From contig CAYFKR010000013.1 of the NCBI GenBank assembly GCA_964343835.1, forward strand, positions 1 to 64,000: a DNA stretch of 64,000 nt, in the 5' to 3' direction. Every line of letters begins with the position of its first letter. The stretch's first letter is position 1. Source of the stretch: CALEMW01 sp964343835. Its GTDB lineage: Bacteria; Krumholzibacteriota; Krumholzibacteriia; LZORAL124-64-63. The notes under the pieces were generated by a model. That model had not been told where the DNA came from. It saw nothing but the letters and a program-made list of their open reading frames with translations, and made no database searches. Position numbers and translations under genes: made by a program. Positions 8,456 through 17,563 of this stretch are shown here, piece after piece.

Positions 8456-9174
8456 GGCAGGGGGTGGGTCAGCGTCAGGCCGGTCGGGCCCGGGGAAAGG
8501 CGCCAGCCGTCGTGGTCGTGGGACACGATGCGCCCCACCGCCAGTCCCAACGCCGCTCCGGCGATCACGTCGCTCAGGTAATGGCGGTTCGTCTCGATGC
8601 GGGCGATGCCCGTGCACGTGGCGAGGGCCGCGATCGTCGCGCCCGCCTCCCAGCCCAGATGCTCCCAGACGACGGGGACGCTGCTGAAGGCGCCCGACGT
8701 GTGGCCGGACGGGAACGAGAATTCGTCGCCGTCGGGGCGGACACGGTCGACGGCGTACTTGATGGCGCCGGTGACGGCGGCGGTGGCCGCGAACGACATG
8801 GTGAGATCACGCCCCATGGCCATGGTCGTGGGATCGTCGGTCATTTCGCCGACGGCCAGCGTCAGCAGGGCGAACCCGCCCACGCCCCAGCCGCTGCCGT
8901 AGGCGTTGCCCCATTCCAGGGTGGTGTCCAGGTTCAGAGTCTCATGGCCTTGCTTGGAGGCGCCGGGGGCCTCGCTGCCGTAGGCCAGGAAGCTGCCGGC
9001 GGCGCCGATGATCAACAGGTCGGTGGTGAGGTGGTGGCCGGTATCCGGAATTCCACCACTCGAGCCGGACCGCCCGAAGTCATGGGGCAGCGTCTCGCCC
9101 GTCGCCGCGTGGAGCGGCGCCGCCATGGAGAACATCAACAACGTGGCCAGAACTGTCATGCGGAATGTCATCAT
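8452..9174 (-). CDS. PAP2-family phosphatase, exported
   Basis: A 240-residue PAP2 (phosphatidic acid phosphatase type 2) family protein. The three signature blocks are present: KYAVDRVRP, PSGHTSG and RIETNRHYLSDV, giving the catalytic His pair on the outer face of a membrane. An N-terminal signal or anchor helix precedes them. Likely substrates are lipid phosphates or undecaprenyl pyrophosphate; the sequence does not decide. It is a paralogue of the next gene: the region around the third motif (HYLSDVIAGAALGLAVGRIV) is identical in both, and both end in similar GL-LT-LP tails, so the pair arose by tandem duplication. Confidence 0.85.
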   Translation of the reverse strand: MMTFRMTVLATLLMFSMAAPLHAATGETLPHDFGRSGSSGGIPDTGHHLTTDLLIIGAAGSFLAYGSEAPGASKQGHETLNLDTTLEWGNAYGSGWGVGGFALLTLAVGEMTDDPTTMAMGRDLTMSFAATAAVTGAIKYAVDRVRPDGDEFSFPSGHTSGAFSSVPVVWEHLGWEAGATIAALATCTGIARIETNRHYLSDVIAGAALGLAVGRIVSHDHDGWRLSPGPTGLTLTHPLP

Positions 9175-9272
9175 GTTCGCCTTGCTTGCTTCCGGGTTGA
9201 ACAGGGATCCGGCAGTAGAGCATGGAATCGGCTTGATATGCGGGTGCTGTAGTAGGTTTTACGGAAAGGAGG

Positions 9273-9974
9273 TCAGGGCAGGGCCCGCGTCAGCACCAGG
9301 CCGGAGGGTGCGGCCGACACCTGCCAGCCGTCCTCGTCGTCGCCGATGCAGACGATGCGACCGACCGCCAGACCCAGCGCGGCGCCGGCGATCACGTCGC
9401 TCAGGTAGTGGCGGTACTCCTCCATGCGGGCGAGGCCGGTCATGGTGGCCATCAGGGCAGTGGGTGCGCCGGCTTTCCAGCCGCCGTGGCGCCACATGGG
9501 CACCACCGAACTGAACGCGGCGGTGGTGTGGCCCGAGGGGAACGAGTAGGGACCGCCGTTGGGGCGGGTCCGGCCGAAAGCCGCCTTGAGCAGGGCCGAC
9601 GCCGACGATGCCGCCGCGAACGACACCAGCACGTCGCGGCCCAGATCCTTGGTGCGCTCGCTGCCGGACAGGGCGCCGGCCGCCAGGGTGGTCACGCCCA
9701 GGGCGCCCACGCCCCAGCCGCTTCCGTACAGGTCGCCCACGTCCATGGGGACGTCCAGGGGAGAGCCGTCGAGCATGCGCTGGGCGGTGTCGGGACTCTC
9801 ATCGTCCAGCACGTAGGCGGCACCGATGGCGCCGGCGGCCAGGATGCCCCAGGTCTTCAGGGAGGTGAGTTCGGAGCGCCAGGTGGGTTCTTCCGGGGGT
9901 GCGGGCTGGGCCGTTGCCGTGGTCGTGAGAGCCACGAGGAGGGCCGTGATGATGGTCTCTTTAGGGCACTTCAT
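9273..9974 (-). CDS. PAP2-family phosphatase, exported (tandem paralogue)
   Basis: A 233-residue paralogue of the preceding gene with a cleaner signal peptide (TALLVALTTTATAQ). The PAP2 motifs read KAAFGRTRP, PSGHTTAAFSS and RMEEYRHYLSDV, so the catalytic Arg and His residues are kept. Motif spacing equals that in the neighbour. The 98-base gap between the two copies suggests each may have its own start signals. A perfect inverted repeat (10049-10070) lies upstream. The substrate is undetermined. Confidence 0.85.
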   Translation of the reverse strand: MKCPKETIITALLVALTTTATAQPAPPEEPTWRSELTSLKTWGILAAGAIGAAYVLDDESPDTAQRMLDGSPLDVPMDVGDLYGSGWGVGALGVTTLAAGALSGSERTKDLGRDVLVSFAAASSASALLKAAFGRTRPNGGPYSFPSGHTTAAFSSVVPMWRHGGWKAGAPTALMATMTGLARMEEYRHYLSDVIAGAALGLAVGRIVCIGDDEDGWQVSAAPSGLVLTRALP

Positions 9975-10048
9975 GGATTAGTCCACTATCTGGTTCGAAG
10001 GGTATGTGATCGGGCCCATTGGACGCCGTTTCGATAGGTCCGGTTCCC

Positions 10049-10070
10049 GGTAATGGACCTGTCCATTACC
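10049..10070. promoter_or_regulatory. Perfect 22-base inverted repeat, candidate operator
   Basis: GGTAATGGAC and its exact complement GTCCATTACC are separated only by CT. The repeat lies between the metH stop and the PAP2 gene start, about 75 bases upstream of that start. No T-run follows on either strand, so an operator is more likely than a terminator. A partial echo (GTGGACTAATCC) sits next to the PAP2 start codon. Confidence 0.5.
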
Positions 10071-10101
10071 TGCCCGAACGACACGATCCTCACGCAACCC
10101 C

Positions 10102-13100
10102 TCAGACCTTCAAATACTCCGCCTCCGGATGGTGCACCACCAGCGCGCTGGTGCTCTGCTCCGGGTCGAGCTGGCAGCCCTCGGTGAGCGTCACGCCGAT
10201 GCGGCCCCAGTCCAGCATCTCCGCCAGCACGCGCTGGCCCTCCAGGTCCGGGCACGCCGGGTAGCCGAAGCTGAACCGGCGTCCGCGGTAACGACCGTGG
10301 ATGAGGTCGGCGGGGTCCGGCGCGTCGTCGCCATCGATGCCCAGCTCGGTGCGCATCCGTGCATGCCACAGCTCGGCCAGCGCCTCGGCGCTCTCGACCG
10401 CGAAGCCGTGGGCGAGCAGGTACTCGCGGTAGGCGTCGTCGGCCATCAGCCTGGCGCAATACTCGGTGGCGGCGGGGCCCATGGTCACCACCGACACGCC
10501 CAGCACGTCCCCATCCTCCCGGAACCAGTCGGTGAGGCAGCGGCGTGACCCGCCGGCCTGGCGGGGGAAGGCCAGGCGCCAGGCGGGCGAGGCGTCGTCC
10601 GGGGCGGCGAACACGTCCACGGAGTCGCCGTCGCGACGGCAGCGGAACCAGCCGTGGATGGTGGCGGGCTGCAGCCAGCCGTCGATGCGGCTCGAGTCGC
10701 GCAGGCGCTCCAGGGCGGGCTCCACCTCGTCGCGTTCCAGCTTCAGGTACTCGTCGCGGGGCAGGCCGGCGCGGGTGTAGCCCCAGCGGCCCTTGACCAG
10801 GGCGGGGCGGTTGAGGAAGCGCCACACGTCGCCGAGGTCGATGTCGGTGGTCACGCGGGTGCCCCAGAACGGGGGTTCGGGAGCGACGACGGGGTCCGGC
10901 ATTTCGATGGGCCCGGCCGCGGCGGGGGCCGGCGCGTCGTCCTCGGCAGACACCTCGCGCGGTTCCGCCGGCGGCGCCTCACCCGCGCTGATGCGCTCCA
11001 CCAGCGACAGGCCGTCGAAGGCGTCGCGGGCGTAGTACACCTTGCCGCCGTACACGCGGCGCAGGTCCGACTCCACGTACTTGCGCGTGAGCGCGGCCCC
11101 GCCCAGCACCACCGGCACGTCGATGCCGGCGCGGTTGAAGGCCTCGAGGTTCTCCTTCATCACGATGGTCGACTTCACCAGCAGGCCGCTCATGCCCACC
11201 GCGTGGGGACGGTCGCGCTTGATGGTCTCCACCAGCTGCTCGGCGGGCACCTTGATGCCCATGTTGTCCACGTCGAACCCGTTGTTGGTGAGGATGATGT
11301 CCACCAGGTTCTTGCCGATGTCGTGGACGTCGCCCTGCACCGTGGCGATCACGAACTCGCCGCGGCTCGTGCCGCCCGACTTCTCCATGTGCGGCTCCAG
11401 GTGGCGCACCGCCGCCTTCATGGTCTCGGCGGACTTCAGCACGAAGGGCAGCTGCAGCCGACCGGCGCCGAACAGCTCGCCCACCTCCTTCATGCCGCCC
11501 AGCAGGGTGCCGTTGATGATCTCCAGGGGTTCGCGCGTCGCCAGCAGCTCGTCCAGGTCCGCCTCGAGTCCCTTGGGATCGCCCGCCACGATGCGGCGGT
11601 GCAGGCGCTCGTCGACAGGGAGGTCGGCGGCGGTCTCGCTCACCGATGCCACGCCCTTGGACTCGAGCAGCACCTCGAGGGGTTCGCCGCCGGTGCGGTC
11701 GTCGTCGATGAGGCGCTCGCAGGCGTCGCGCAACTCGTCGGGGATCTCCGTGGCGCCCAGGATCTTGCCGGCGTGGAGGATGGCTGCGTCCAGCCCGGCG
11801 TCCAGGGCCCGTTCCAGGAACACGCTGTTGAGCACGCGCCGGACCCGCGGCTTGAGGCCGAAGCTCACGTTGCTCAGACCCAGCAGGGTGCGGGCGCCGG
11901 GAATCTCGCGCTTGATCAGGCGCAGGCCCTCGAGGGTGGCGAGGGCGCTGTCGCGGTACTCGGGGTCGCCGCTGCCGAGGGTGAACGTGAGCGGGTCGAA
12001 GAGCATGTCGCCGGGGGTAAGACCATACTCCGCCGCGAGGTCGGCGAGACGACGCGCCACCGCCAGCTTCTTCTCCGGGGTGCGGGCCATGCCCTCCTCG
12101 TCGATGGACAGGGCGACCACGGCGGCGCCGAAGCGGCGGCACAGCTCGAGCACGGCGCGGGCCTTGGCCTCGCCGTCCTCCAGGTTGATGGAGTTGACGA
12201 TGCACCGGCCGCCGAGCCGCTCGAGGGCGGCCTCCACCGCGGCCGGGTCCGTCGAATCGATCATGACCGGGGCCTGCACCTCGGTATTGAGGCGCGGCAT
12301 GAGGGCGGCCACGTCGGCGCCCTCGTCGCGGCCCACGTAGGCCAGGCACACGTCCAGCACATGGGCGCCCTCGTCCTGCTGCTCGCGGGCCATGGCCACC
12401 ATGCCGTCCACGTCGGCGGCGCCCTGGAGATCGCGGAAGGCCTTGGAACCATTGGCGTTGGTGCGCTCGCCGATCAGCAGCGGGCGGGGCTCCTGGTCCA
12501 GGGTCACGCCCAGGTAGAGGCTGGTGAGGGCTTCCAGGGGCGCGACCTCGCGCTCCGGCGCGGCACGGCCGTCGAGACGATCGACCAGGGACTTCAAATG
12601 CCTCGGCTCGGTGCCGCAGCAGCCCCCCACGATGCCCACGCCGAAATCGTCGACGAACCCGCACAGCACCTCGGCGAAGCGCTCGGGCTCCAGGTCGTAG
12701 ACCATGGCGCCGTCCACGTTGCGGGGCATGCCGGCGTTGGGCAGCACGGCCACGGGCATCGGAGCGTGGGCGGCGAGGGTGCGCACGTGGTCGGTCATGG
12801 CCTCGGGGCCGGTGGCGCAGTTCATGCCGATCCAGTCGGGGCGCAGGGCCGCGACGGCGGCGGCGGCGGCGAGGGTCTCGGTGCCCAGCAGCATGGTGCC
12901 GGTGCTTTCGACCGTGATCTGCACGCCCACCGGCAGCGCGGTGCCGCGGGCGGCCTGCACGCGGCGCACGGCATCGAGGGCGGCGCGGAGCTGCAGGAGG
13001 TCCTGGCAGGTCTCGACGAGCAGAGCGTCGGCGCCGCCGGCGATCAGGCCGTCGACCATGGGCTCGTAGCCGTCGCGCAGCTCGCGCCAGGGAATGTGGT

Positions 13101-13479
13101 TCAGGCTGGGCAGCTTGGTGCCGGGGCCGATGGAGCCCACCACGAAGCGGGGACGATCCGGGGTGGCGAACCCGTCGGCGGCCTCGCGGGCGATGCGGGC
13201 GGACACCTCGGCCAGCTCGCGGGAGCGGGCGCCCATGCCGTACTCGTCGAGCACCACGGGGAAGGCGCCGAAGGAGTTGGTCTCCACGGCGTCGCAGCCC
13301 ACCTCGAGGAACGAGCGGTGGATGTCGCCGATGAGGTCGGGGCGCGTGAGGTTGAGGATCTCGCTCATGCCCTCGCAGCCGTCCCAGTCGGCGACGGACG
13401 GCTGGCGGAACTGGATGCCGGTGCCCATGCCGCCGTCCAGGACGACGACGCGCTTGCGGACCAGATCGAGGAATCCCAT
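10102..13479 (-). CDS. metH: Cobalamin-dependent methionine synthase
   Basis: MetH transfers the methyl group of 5-methyltetrahydrofolate to homocysteine through cobalamin. The 1125-residue protein has all four modules. The homocysteine domain carries zinc ligands Cys221 (NCATG) and Cys287/Cys288 (GGCCGTEP). The pterin domain starts near LLIGERTNANGSKAF. The cobalamin domain has the cofactor ligand His719 in GDVHDIGK. The C-terminal reactivation domain has the AdoMet motif FGYPACPDLE. It is somewhat shorter than the E. coli enzyme. The start is the ATG six bases after GGAG; an open extension upstream lacks support. It is divergent from metF over 91 bases, and the two products act in series. 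No cobalamin riboswitch can fit in that gap. Confidence 0.96.
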   Translation of the reverse strand: MGFLDLVRKRVVVLDGGMGTGIQFRQPSVADWDGCEGMSEILNLTRPDLIGDIHRSFLEVGCDAVETNSFGAFPVVLDEYGMGARSRELAEVSARIAREAADGFATPDRPRFVVGSIGPGTKLPSLNHIPWRELRDGYEPMVDGLIAGGADALLVETCQDLLQLRAALDAVRRVQAARGTALPVGVQITVESTGTMLLGTETLAAAAAVAALRPDWIGMNCATGPEAMTDHVRTLAAHAPMPVAVLPNAGMPRNVDGAMVYDLEPERFAEVLCGFVDDFGVGIVGGCCGTEPRHLKSLVDRLDGRAAPEREVAPLEALTSLYLGVTLDQEPRPLLIGERTNANGSKAFRDLQGAADVDGMVAMAREQQDEGAHVLDVCLAYVGRDEGADVAALMPRLNTEVQAPVMIDSTDPAAVEAALERLGGRCIVNSINLEDGEAKARAVLELCRRFGAAVVALSIDEEGMARTPEKKLAVARRLADLAAEYGLTPGDMLFDPLTFTLGSGDPEYRDSALATLEGLRLIKREIPGARTLLGLSNVSFGLKPRVRRVLNSVFLERALDAGLDAAILHAGKILGATEIPDELRDACERLIDDDRTGGEPLEVLLESKGVASVSETAADLPVDERLHRRIVAGDPKGLEADLDELLATREPLEIINGTLLGGMKEVGELFGAGRLQLPFVLKSAETMKAAVRHLEPHMEKSGGTSRGEFVIATVQGDVHDIGKNLVDIILTNNGFDVDNMGIKVPAEQLVETIKRDRPHAVGMSGLLVKSTIVMKENLEAFNRAGIDVPVVLGGAALTRKYVESDLRRVYGGKVYYARDAFDGLSLVERISAGEAPPAEPREVSAEDDAPAPAAAGPIEMPDPVVAPEPPFWGTRVTTDIDLGDVWRFLNRPALVKGRWGYTRAGLPRDEYLKLERDEVEPALERLRDSSRIDGWLQPATIHGWFRCRRDGDSVDVFAAPDDASPAWRLAFPRQAGGSRRCLTDWFREDGDVLGVSVVTMGPAATEYCARLMADDAYREYLLAHGFAVESAEALAELWHARMRTELGIDGDDAPDPADLIHGRYRGRRFSFGYPACPDLEGQRVLAEMLDWGRIGVTLTEGCQLDPEQSTSALVVHHPEAEYLKV

Positions 13480-13527
13480 GGCGTTGCTCCACGGTCGTGT
13501 TCGAGGGGTGCGGAAGCGGGCGCGCGC

Positions 13528-13536
13528 TGGTATCAT
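13528..13536 (+). promoter_or_regulatory. Extended -10 element for metF
   Basis: TGG-TATCAT lies 35 bases before the metF start, with the TGN extension that can replace a -35 box. The same form (TGN plus TA-rich hexamer) recurs before several genes in this window. It also lies in the metH leader on the other strand. Confidence 0.45.
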
Positions 13537-13570
13537 CCCGCGCGGACAGCCTAACAGGAGAGCTCCGACC

Positions 13571-14518
13571 ATGAAAATAGCCGAGATCTTCGCGGACCGC
13601 ACCGGGCCGACCTTCAGCTTCGAGCTGACGCCGCCGGAGCGCGGCACGAGCATCAGCAAGGTCAACGAGATCGTCGATCTGCTGATGCCCTACCATCCGG
13701 CGTTCATCGACGTGACCAACCACGCCGCCGATTCGTGGTTCGAGGAGAAGGACAACAACAGCTTCATCCGCCACATCACGCGCAAGCGTCCCGGCACCCT
13801 CGGCCTGTGCGCCGCCATCAAGTACCGCTACAACGTGGAGTCGGTGCCCCACTTGCTGTGCGTGGGCTTCACCCAGGAAGAGACCGAGGACGCGCTGATC
13901 GAGCTCTCTTTCCTGGACATCCACAACGTGGTGGCCCTGCGCGGCGACCAGACGGACTGGAAAGAGGTCCGCCGCGGCACGCGTAACCGCTACGCCACCG
14001 ACCTCGTGGACCAGATCATGGCCATGAACCGGGGCGAGTACCTGCACTCGCTGACGGACCTGGAGCCCACGAACTTCTGCGTGGGCGTGGCCGCGTATCC
14101 CGAGAAGCACTTCGAGGCACCGAGCCTGAAGTACGACATCGAGATGCTGAAGCGGAAGGTCGATGCCGGCGCCGAGTACGTGATCACCCAGATGTTCTTC
14201 GACAACGCCGCCTTCTTCGCCTTCCGCGACCGCTGCGTGGAGGCGGGCATCGACGTGCCCATCATCCCCGGCTTGAAGGTGCTCACGCGCAAGTCCCTGC
14301 TCACGAACATCCCGCGCAACTTCCATGTGGACATCCCCGACCCGCTGGTCGAGGAGATCATGGCCGCCGACAAGGCCGCCCACGTGCGCGATATCGGCCG
14401 GCGTCATGCCCTGGAGCAGGCCCGCGAACTCCTCGACGCCGGCGTGCCGGGCCTGCACTTCTTCGTGTACAGCGATGCGCCCGAGGCCGCCGACGTGCTG
14501 AAGGAGCTGGACCTGTGA
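13571..14518 (+). CDS. metF: Methylenetetrahydrofolate reductase
   Basis: This 315-residue flavoenzyme reduces 5,10-methylene- to 5-methyl-tetrahydrofolate, the methyl donor used by MetH encoded divergently next door. The family features seen are FSFELTPPE near the N-terminus (with the conserved Glu), VALRGD in the flavin-binding region, and AEYVITQMFFDN, the strongest MetF signature. The start is the ATG after AGGAG. Its stop overlaps the GTG of the RDD gene (GTGA), so metF leads a coupled operon with two membrane-protein genes that have no obvious methionine role. Confidence 0.96.
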   Translation: MKIAEIFADRTGPTFSFELTPPERGTSISKVNEIVDLLMPYHPAFIDVTNHAADSWFEEKDNNSFIRHITRKRPGTLGLCAAIKYRYNVESVPHLLCVGFTQEETEDALIELSFLDIHNVVALRGDQTDWKEVRRGTRNRYATDLVDQIMAMNRGEYLHSLTDLEPTNFCVGVAAYPEKHFEAPSLKYDIEMLKRKVDAGAEYVITQMFFDNAAFFAFRDRCVEAGIDVPIIPGLKVLTRKSLLTNIPRNFHVDIPDPLVEEIMAADKAAHVRDIGRRHALEQARELLDAGVPGLHFFVYSDAPEAADVLKELDL

Positions 14519-15279
14519 CACCCGTGATCCGCGGCCGCCGCACCATGGTCACCGACGAGCCCCAGCGCATCGCGCCGGAGCTCATGGGGCGCCCCCTCGG
14601 TTCGGTGCGAAGGCGGTTCGCGGCCCTGGCTCTGGATTCGTTGCTGTGCTGGCTGGTGACTCTTGCGGTACTCCTGGGCCTGACCGCCTACAGCTTCGAG
14701 GACCAGGATCCCGGGTTCCTGGGCGCGGTGCGCGCCGCGGTGCAGTCGGGCGAACGCGAGCAGGGACGGGACGTGTTCCGCCGCCTCCTGATCCAGGTGA
14801 CGGAGCGCCGCCCCGACGTGCTGACGTCGGAGCAGACGGCGCTGCTGCGCGACGGCGACACCGAAGCCCTCGGCGACCTCTTCGACGACGACACCACCAT
14901 CACCTACGGCGGCGGCGCCCCCACGCGCATCGTCCGCGACGGCGACCGCCAGCGCCTGGAAATCGGCAACGACGTGCTGCTCGGCCGCTTCGACAGCCTG
15001 TTCGGCTGGGGCGCCTTTTACGTGGGCTGGTTCACCCTGTGGACCCGGGTCGGCCGCGGCCGCACCCTCGGCAAGCTGGTCTTCGGGCTGCGCGTGGTAC
15101 GCCTGGACGGCCGCAAGCTGAGCCTGTGGGACAGCTTCGGCCGCGCCGGCGGCTACGCGGCCAGCGCCGCCACTCTCCTGCTCGGGTTTCTGGAGGCGGT
15201 GAAGCACCCCAACCGGCAGGCCATGCACGACAAGATCAGCGGCACCGTGGTCCTGCGGGTCCGCAAGGGCTCCTCATGA
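14515..15279 (+). CDS. RDD-family membrane protein
   Basis: A 254-residue protein of the RDD family of small integral membrane proteins. The family hallmark Arg and Asp lie in RRRFAALALDSLLCW at the first membrane helix. Further helices and the closing motif TLGKLVFGLRVV plus HPNRQAMHDKISGTVV are typical. A charged loop of about 100 residues separates helices one and two, longer than usual. The GTG start overlaps the metF stop by four bases; an in-frame ATG at 14545 is an alternative. The stop overlaps the next gene. RDD proteins have been linked to ion or osmolyte transport in some species; the role here is unknown. Confidence 0.85.
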   Translation: MTPVIRGRRTMVTDEPQRIAPELMGRPLGSVRRRFAALALDSLLCWLVTLAVLLGLTAYSFEDQDPGFLGAVRAAVQSGEREQGRDVFRRLLIQVTERRPDVLTSEQTALLRDGDTEALGDLFDDDTTITYGGGAPTRIVRDGDRQRLEIGNDVLLGRFDSLFGWGAFYVGWFTLWTRVGRGRTLGKLVFGLRVVRLDGRKLSLWDSFGRAGGYAASAATLLLGFLEAVKHPNRQAMHDKISGTVVLRVRKGSS

Positions 15280-16151
15280 AGAACCAACGCCGCGCCACCC
15301 TCTTCGCCCTGGGTGCGGTGGTCGCCTGGTCCACCGTCGCCACCGCCTTCAAGCTGGCCCTGCGCACCCTCGACGTGTACCAGCTCCTGCTCGTGGCGGT
15401 GGCCGTATCGCTGCTGTCGCTGACGGGCGTGCTGGCATGGCAGCGGCGGCTCGGCGAGCTGGCCGCCACCCCGCCGCGGGACCGCCTCCGCGCCCTCGGC
15501 CTGGGCGCCCTCAACCCCTTCGTCTACTACCTGGTGCTCTTCGTCGCGTACGACCGGCTGCCCGCCCAGGTGGCGCAGCCCATCAACTTCACGTGGGCGC
15601 TGACGCTGTCGTGGCTGTCCATCCCGCTGCTCGGGCAGAAGCCGCGGGCCCGCGACCTGTGGGCGGGCGTGGTGTGCTATGCCGGCGTCTTCCTGATCGC
15701 CACCGGCGGCAGCGTGGCGGGGTTCCGCACCGCCGACCCGCTGGGCGTGGGCCTGGCCCTGTTCACCACCGTGCTGTGGGCGCTGTACTGGATCGCCAAC
15801 ACGCGCAGCCGCCTCGATCCGGTGGTGGGGCTGTGGTGGAACTTCGCGGGGGGACTCCCACTGATCCTCGCCGCGACCCTGATCATGTCCGACCTGCGCC
15901 TCGACACCGGCGGCCTGCTGGTAGCCTCCTACGTGGGCGCCTTCGAGATGGGCTTCACCTTCGTGATGTGGCTCACCGCATTGCGCCTGGCCGAGGTCAC
16001 CGCACGGGTGGCCAACCTCATCTTCCTGGCGCCGTTCCTGTCATTGCTGCTGATCCACCTGGTACTGGGCGAGCACGTGCGTGTGGCCACCTTCGGGGGC
16101 CTGGTGCTGATCGTGGGCGGGTTGATGTGGCAATCGGCGGGGCGGGATTGA
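15276..16151 (+). CDS. EamA/DMT-family transporter
   Basis: A 291-residue drug/metabolite-superfamily transporter with about ten membrane helices in two EamA repeats. The first starts at LFALGAVVAWSTVATAFKLA, the second at LGVGLALFTTVLWALYWIAN. These carriers export or import metabolites such as amino acids; the substrate cannot be read from the sequence. The ATG overlaps the preceding stop (ATGA). Being third in the metF operon hints at a methionine- or one-carbon-related solute, but this is only context. Confidence 0.88.
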   Translation: MKNQRRATLFALGAVVAWSTVATAFKLALRTLDVYQLLLVAVAVSLLSLTGVLAWQRRLGELAATPPRDRLRALGLGALNPFVYYLVLFVAYDRLPAQVAQPINFTWALTLSWLSIPLLGQKPRARDLWAGVVCYAGVFLIATGGSVAGFRTADPLGVGLALFTTVLWALYWIANTRSRLDPVVGLWWNFAGGLPLILAATLIMSDLRLDTGGLLVASYVGAFEMGFTFVMWLTALRLAEVTARVANLIFLAPFLSLLLIHLVLGEHVRVATFGGLVLIVGGLMWQSAGRD

Positions 16152-16249
16152 TCCTCTGGTAAATTTTCTCCGGTTCGACGCGTAAGACATCCTCGACTTG
16201 GGAGATAATGGGAGTGATTTCGTCAGCATTCCCCGTCGAGGAGTCGTCC

Positions 16250-17512
16250 ATGCGCCCGTCGAAGATCATCTTGCCGTTCCTCATGTTGGCCCTGGCCCTG
16301 CCGGCTGCGGCCGAGACGTTCGTGTTTCCGCATCTGCTGGAGCAGACCGGCAGCGTCGCCCTGGACCGCTCGCCGGGCAGCAGCGACAACATCATCCAGC
16401 TGACCAACCCGGCCGCCCTGGTCAGCGGCGGCGGCGCCGACACCGGCAACTACGCCACGGTCTTCTTCTTCACCGCCACGGGTGCACCCATGGCCGGTCC
16501 CTTCGGCGACATCTGCAATCCCTGCACCATCGAGATGGGAACCGCAGCCATCGCCGACATGAGCCTGATCGAGGTGATCGTAGCCGCGGCCATCCAGGCA
16601 CCGGACCTGGAGGACGGCTACATCGTGATCGAGACCTTCGGCCCCGACGATTTGGACGTGTCGGTGGAGACGGAGGTCTACCTGGACTCGGGTCGGACGA
16701 CGTCGGTGGTGACGCCCCTGCGGGTGCCGTGCGGCGGCACGGGGGGCGGACAGTCGAGCGGAGCCAGGACCTTCGTGTTCCCGCACCTGCTCGAGTCGTC
16801 GGGCTCGGTCCTGGCCGATCCCGATGCCCTCGACACGACCATCAACATGGTCTATCAGACCGACCTCGACCCCGCCGACCCGGCTTTCGGCACCGACGTG
16901 GAGCTCTACATCTTCGACCAGCGGACCGGAGCGCCCCTGACCGACGACATGGGCACCGCCATCTGCGCCCCGTGCAACTTCCCCATGAGCAGCTCCATCA
17001 CGCCGCGGAAGCGCGCCATCAACGTCGGTACGCTGCTCACCTCCCACGGCGGCGGTTTCCCGACCCCGACGGTCGATGCGGTGGCGGTGGCCGTCGCTAC
17101 CGGCGACGTCGACGGCCTCAGCATGAGTTCCACCACTCTCCAGTCCCGCAACGGCCCCGGCGACCTGTCGGTGTTCGTGTTCGAGCCCCAGGCCATCGCG
17201 GCGGCGGCCGCCGTTTCGGTCGAGGAACTGGCGCGCCCCTACCTGGACCTGCGCAGCCATCCGAACCCCTTCAACCCCAAGACCACCCTCAGCTTCACCC
17301 TCGATCGCGAGGACCGCGCGACCCTGCGCATCGTCGACGTGAAAGGCCGCGCCGTGCGCACCCTGAGCACCGGACGCCTGCCCGCCGGCGACCACGCCAT
17401 CGCCTGGGACGGCCGTAGCGACGACGGCAAGGCCGCCCCCGCCGGCGTGTACCTGGCATGGCTCGAGACGAGCACGTATGCGACGGTGGAGAAGCTGGCG
17501 CTGGTGAAGTGA
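16250..17512 (+). CDS. Secreted protein with internal repeat and FlgD-like C-terminal domain
   Basis: A 420-residue exported protein. After a signal peptide (PFLMLALALPAAAET) come two homologous blocks of about 150 residues, each opening with TFVFPHLLE and each containing a paired-cysteine C-x-P-C motif (CNPCTI and CAPCNF). This is an internal duplication of an unnamed, probably beta-sandwich module. The last 80 or so residues are the FlgD-like / type-IX-style tail: NPFNPKTTLSF, then GRAVRTL, then GVYLAWL, ending ALVK. The ATG is chosen for its GAGGAG and signal peptide. Function unknown; surface display or release is likely. Confidence 0.82.
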   Translation: MRPSKIILPFLMLALALPAAAETFVFPHLLEQTGSVALDRSPGSSDNIIQLTNPAALVSGGGADTGNYATVFFFTATGAPMAGPFGDICNPCTIEMGTAAIADMSLIEVIVAAAIQAPDLEDGYIVIETFGPDDLDVSVETEVYLDSGRTTSVVTPLRVPCGGTGGGQSSGARTFVFPHLLESSGSVLADPDALDTTINMVYQTDLDPADPAFGTDVELYIFDQRTGAPLTDDMGTAICAPCNFPMSSSITPRKRAINVGTLLTSHGGGFPTPTVDAVAVAVATGDVDGLSMSSTTLQSRNGPGDLSVFVFEPQAIAAAAAVSVEELARPYLDLRSHPNPFNPKTTLSFTLDREDRATLRIVDVKGRAVRTLSTGRLPAGDHAIAWDGRSDDGKAAPAGVYLAWLETSTYATVEKLALVK

Positions 17513-17536
17513 TCGGGGATCGGCGACGAGGTGCGA

Positions 17537-17562
17537 GGGGGCGGCCGCAGCCGCCCCCTTTT
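17537..17562. terminator. Intrinsic terminator
   Basis: A nine-base perfect stem (GGGGGCGGC with GCCGCCCCC) and CGCA loop followed by TTTT ends the secreted-protein gene at 17512. It lies just before the convergent panE stop. Confidence 0.85.
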
Positions 17563-17563
17563 C

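Noticed and set aside
10654..13554. Long antisense open frame of nearly 1000 codons opposite metH
   Set aside because: It mirrors metH, is made of low-complexity His/Ala/Val/Gly text, and has no motif or ribosome site. GC-rich DNA often leaves such frames open.
13480..13570. Cobalamin or SAM riboswitch for metH or metF
   Set aside because: The divergent gap is only 91 bases and shows no box or conserved stem of either class.
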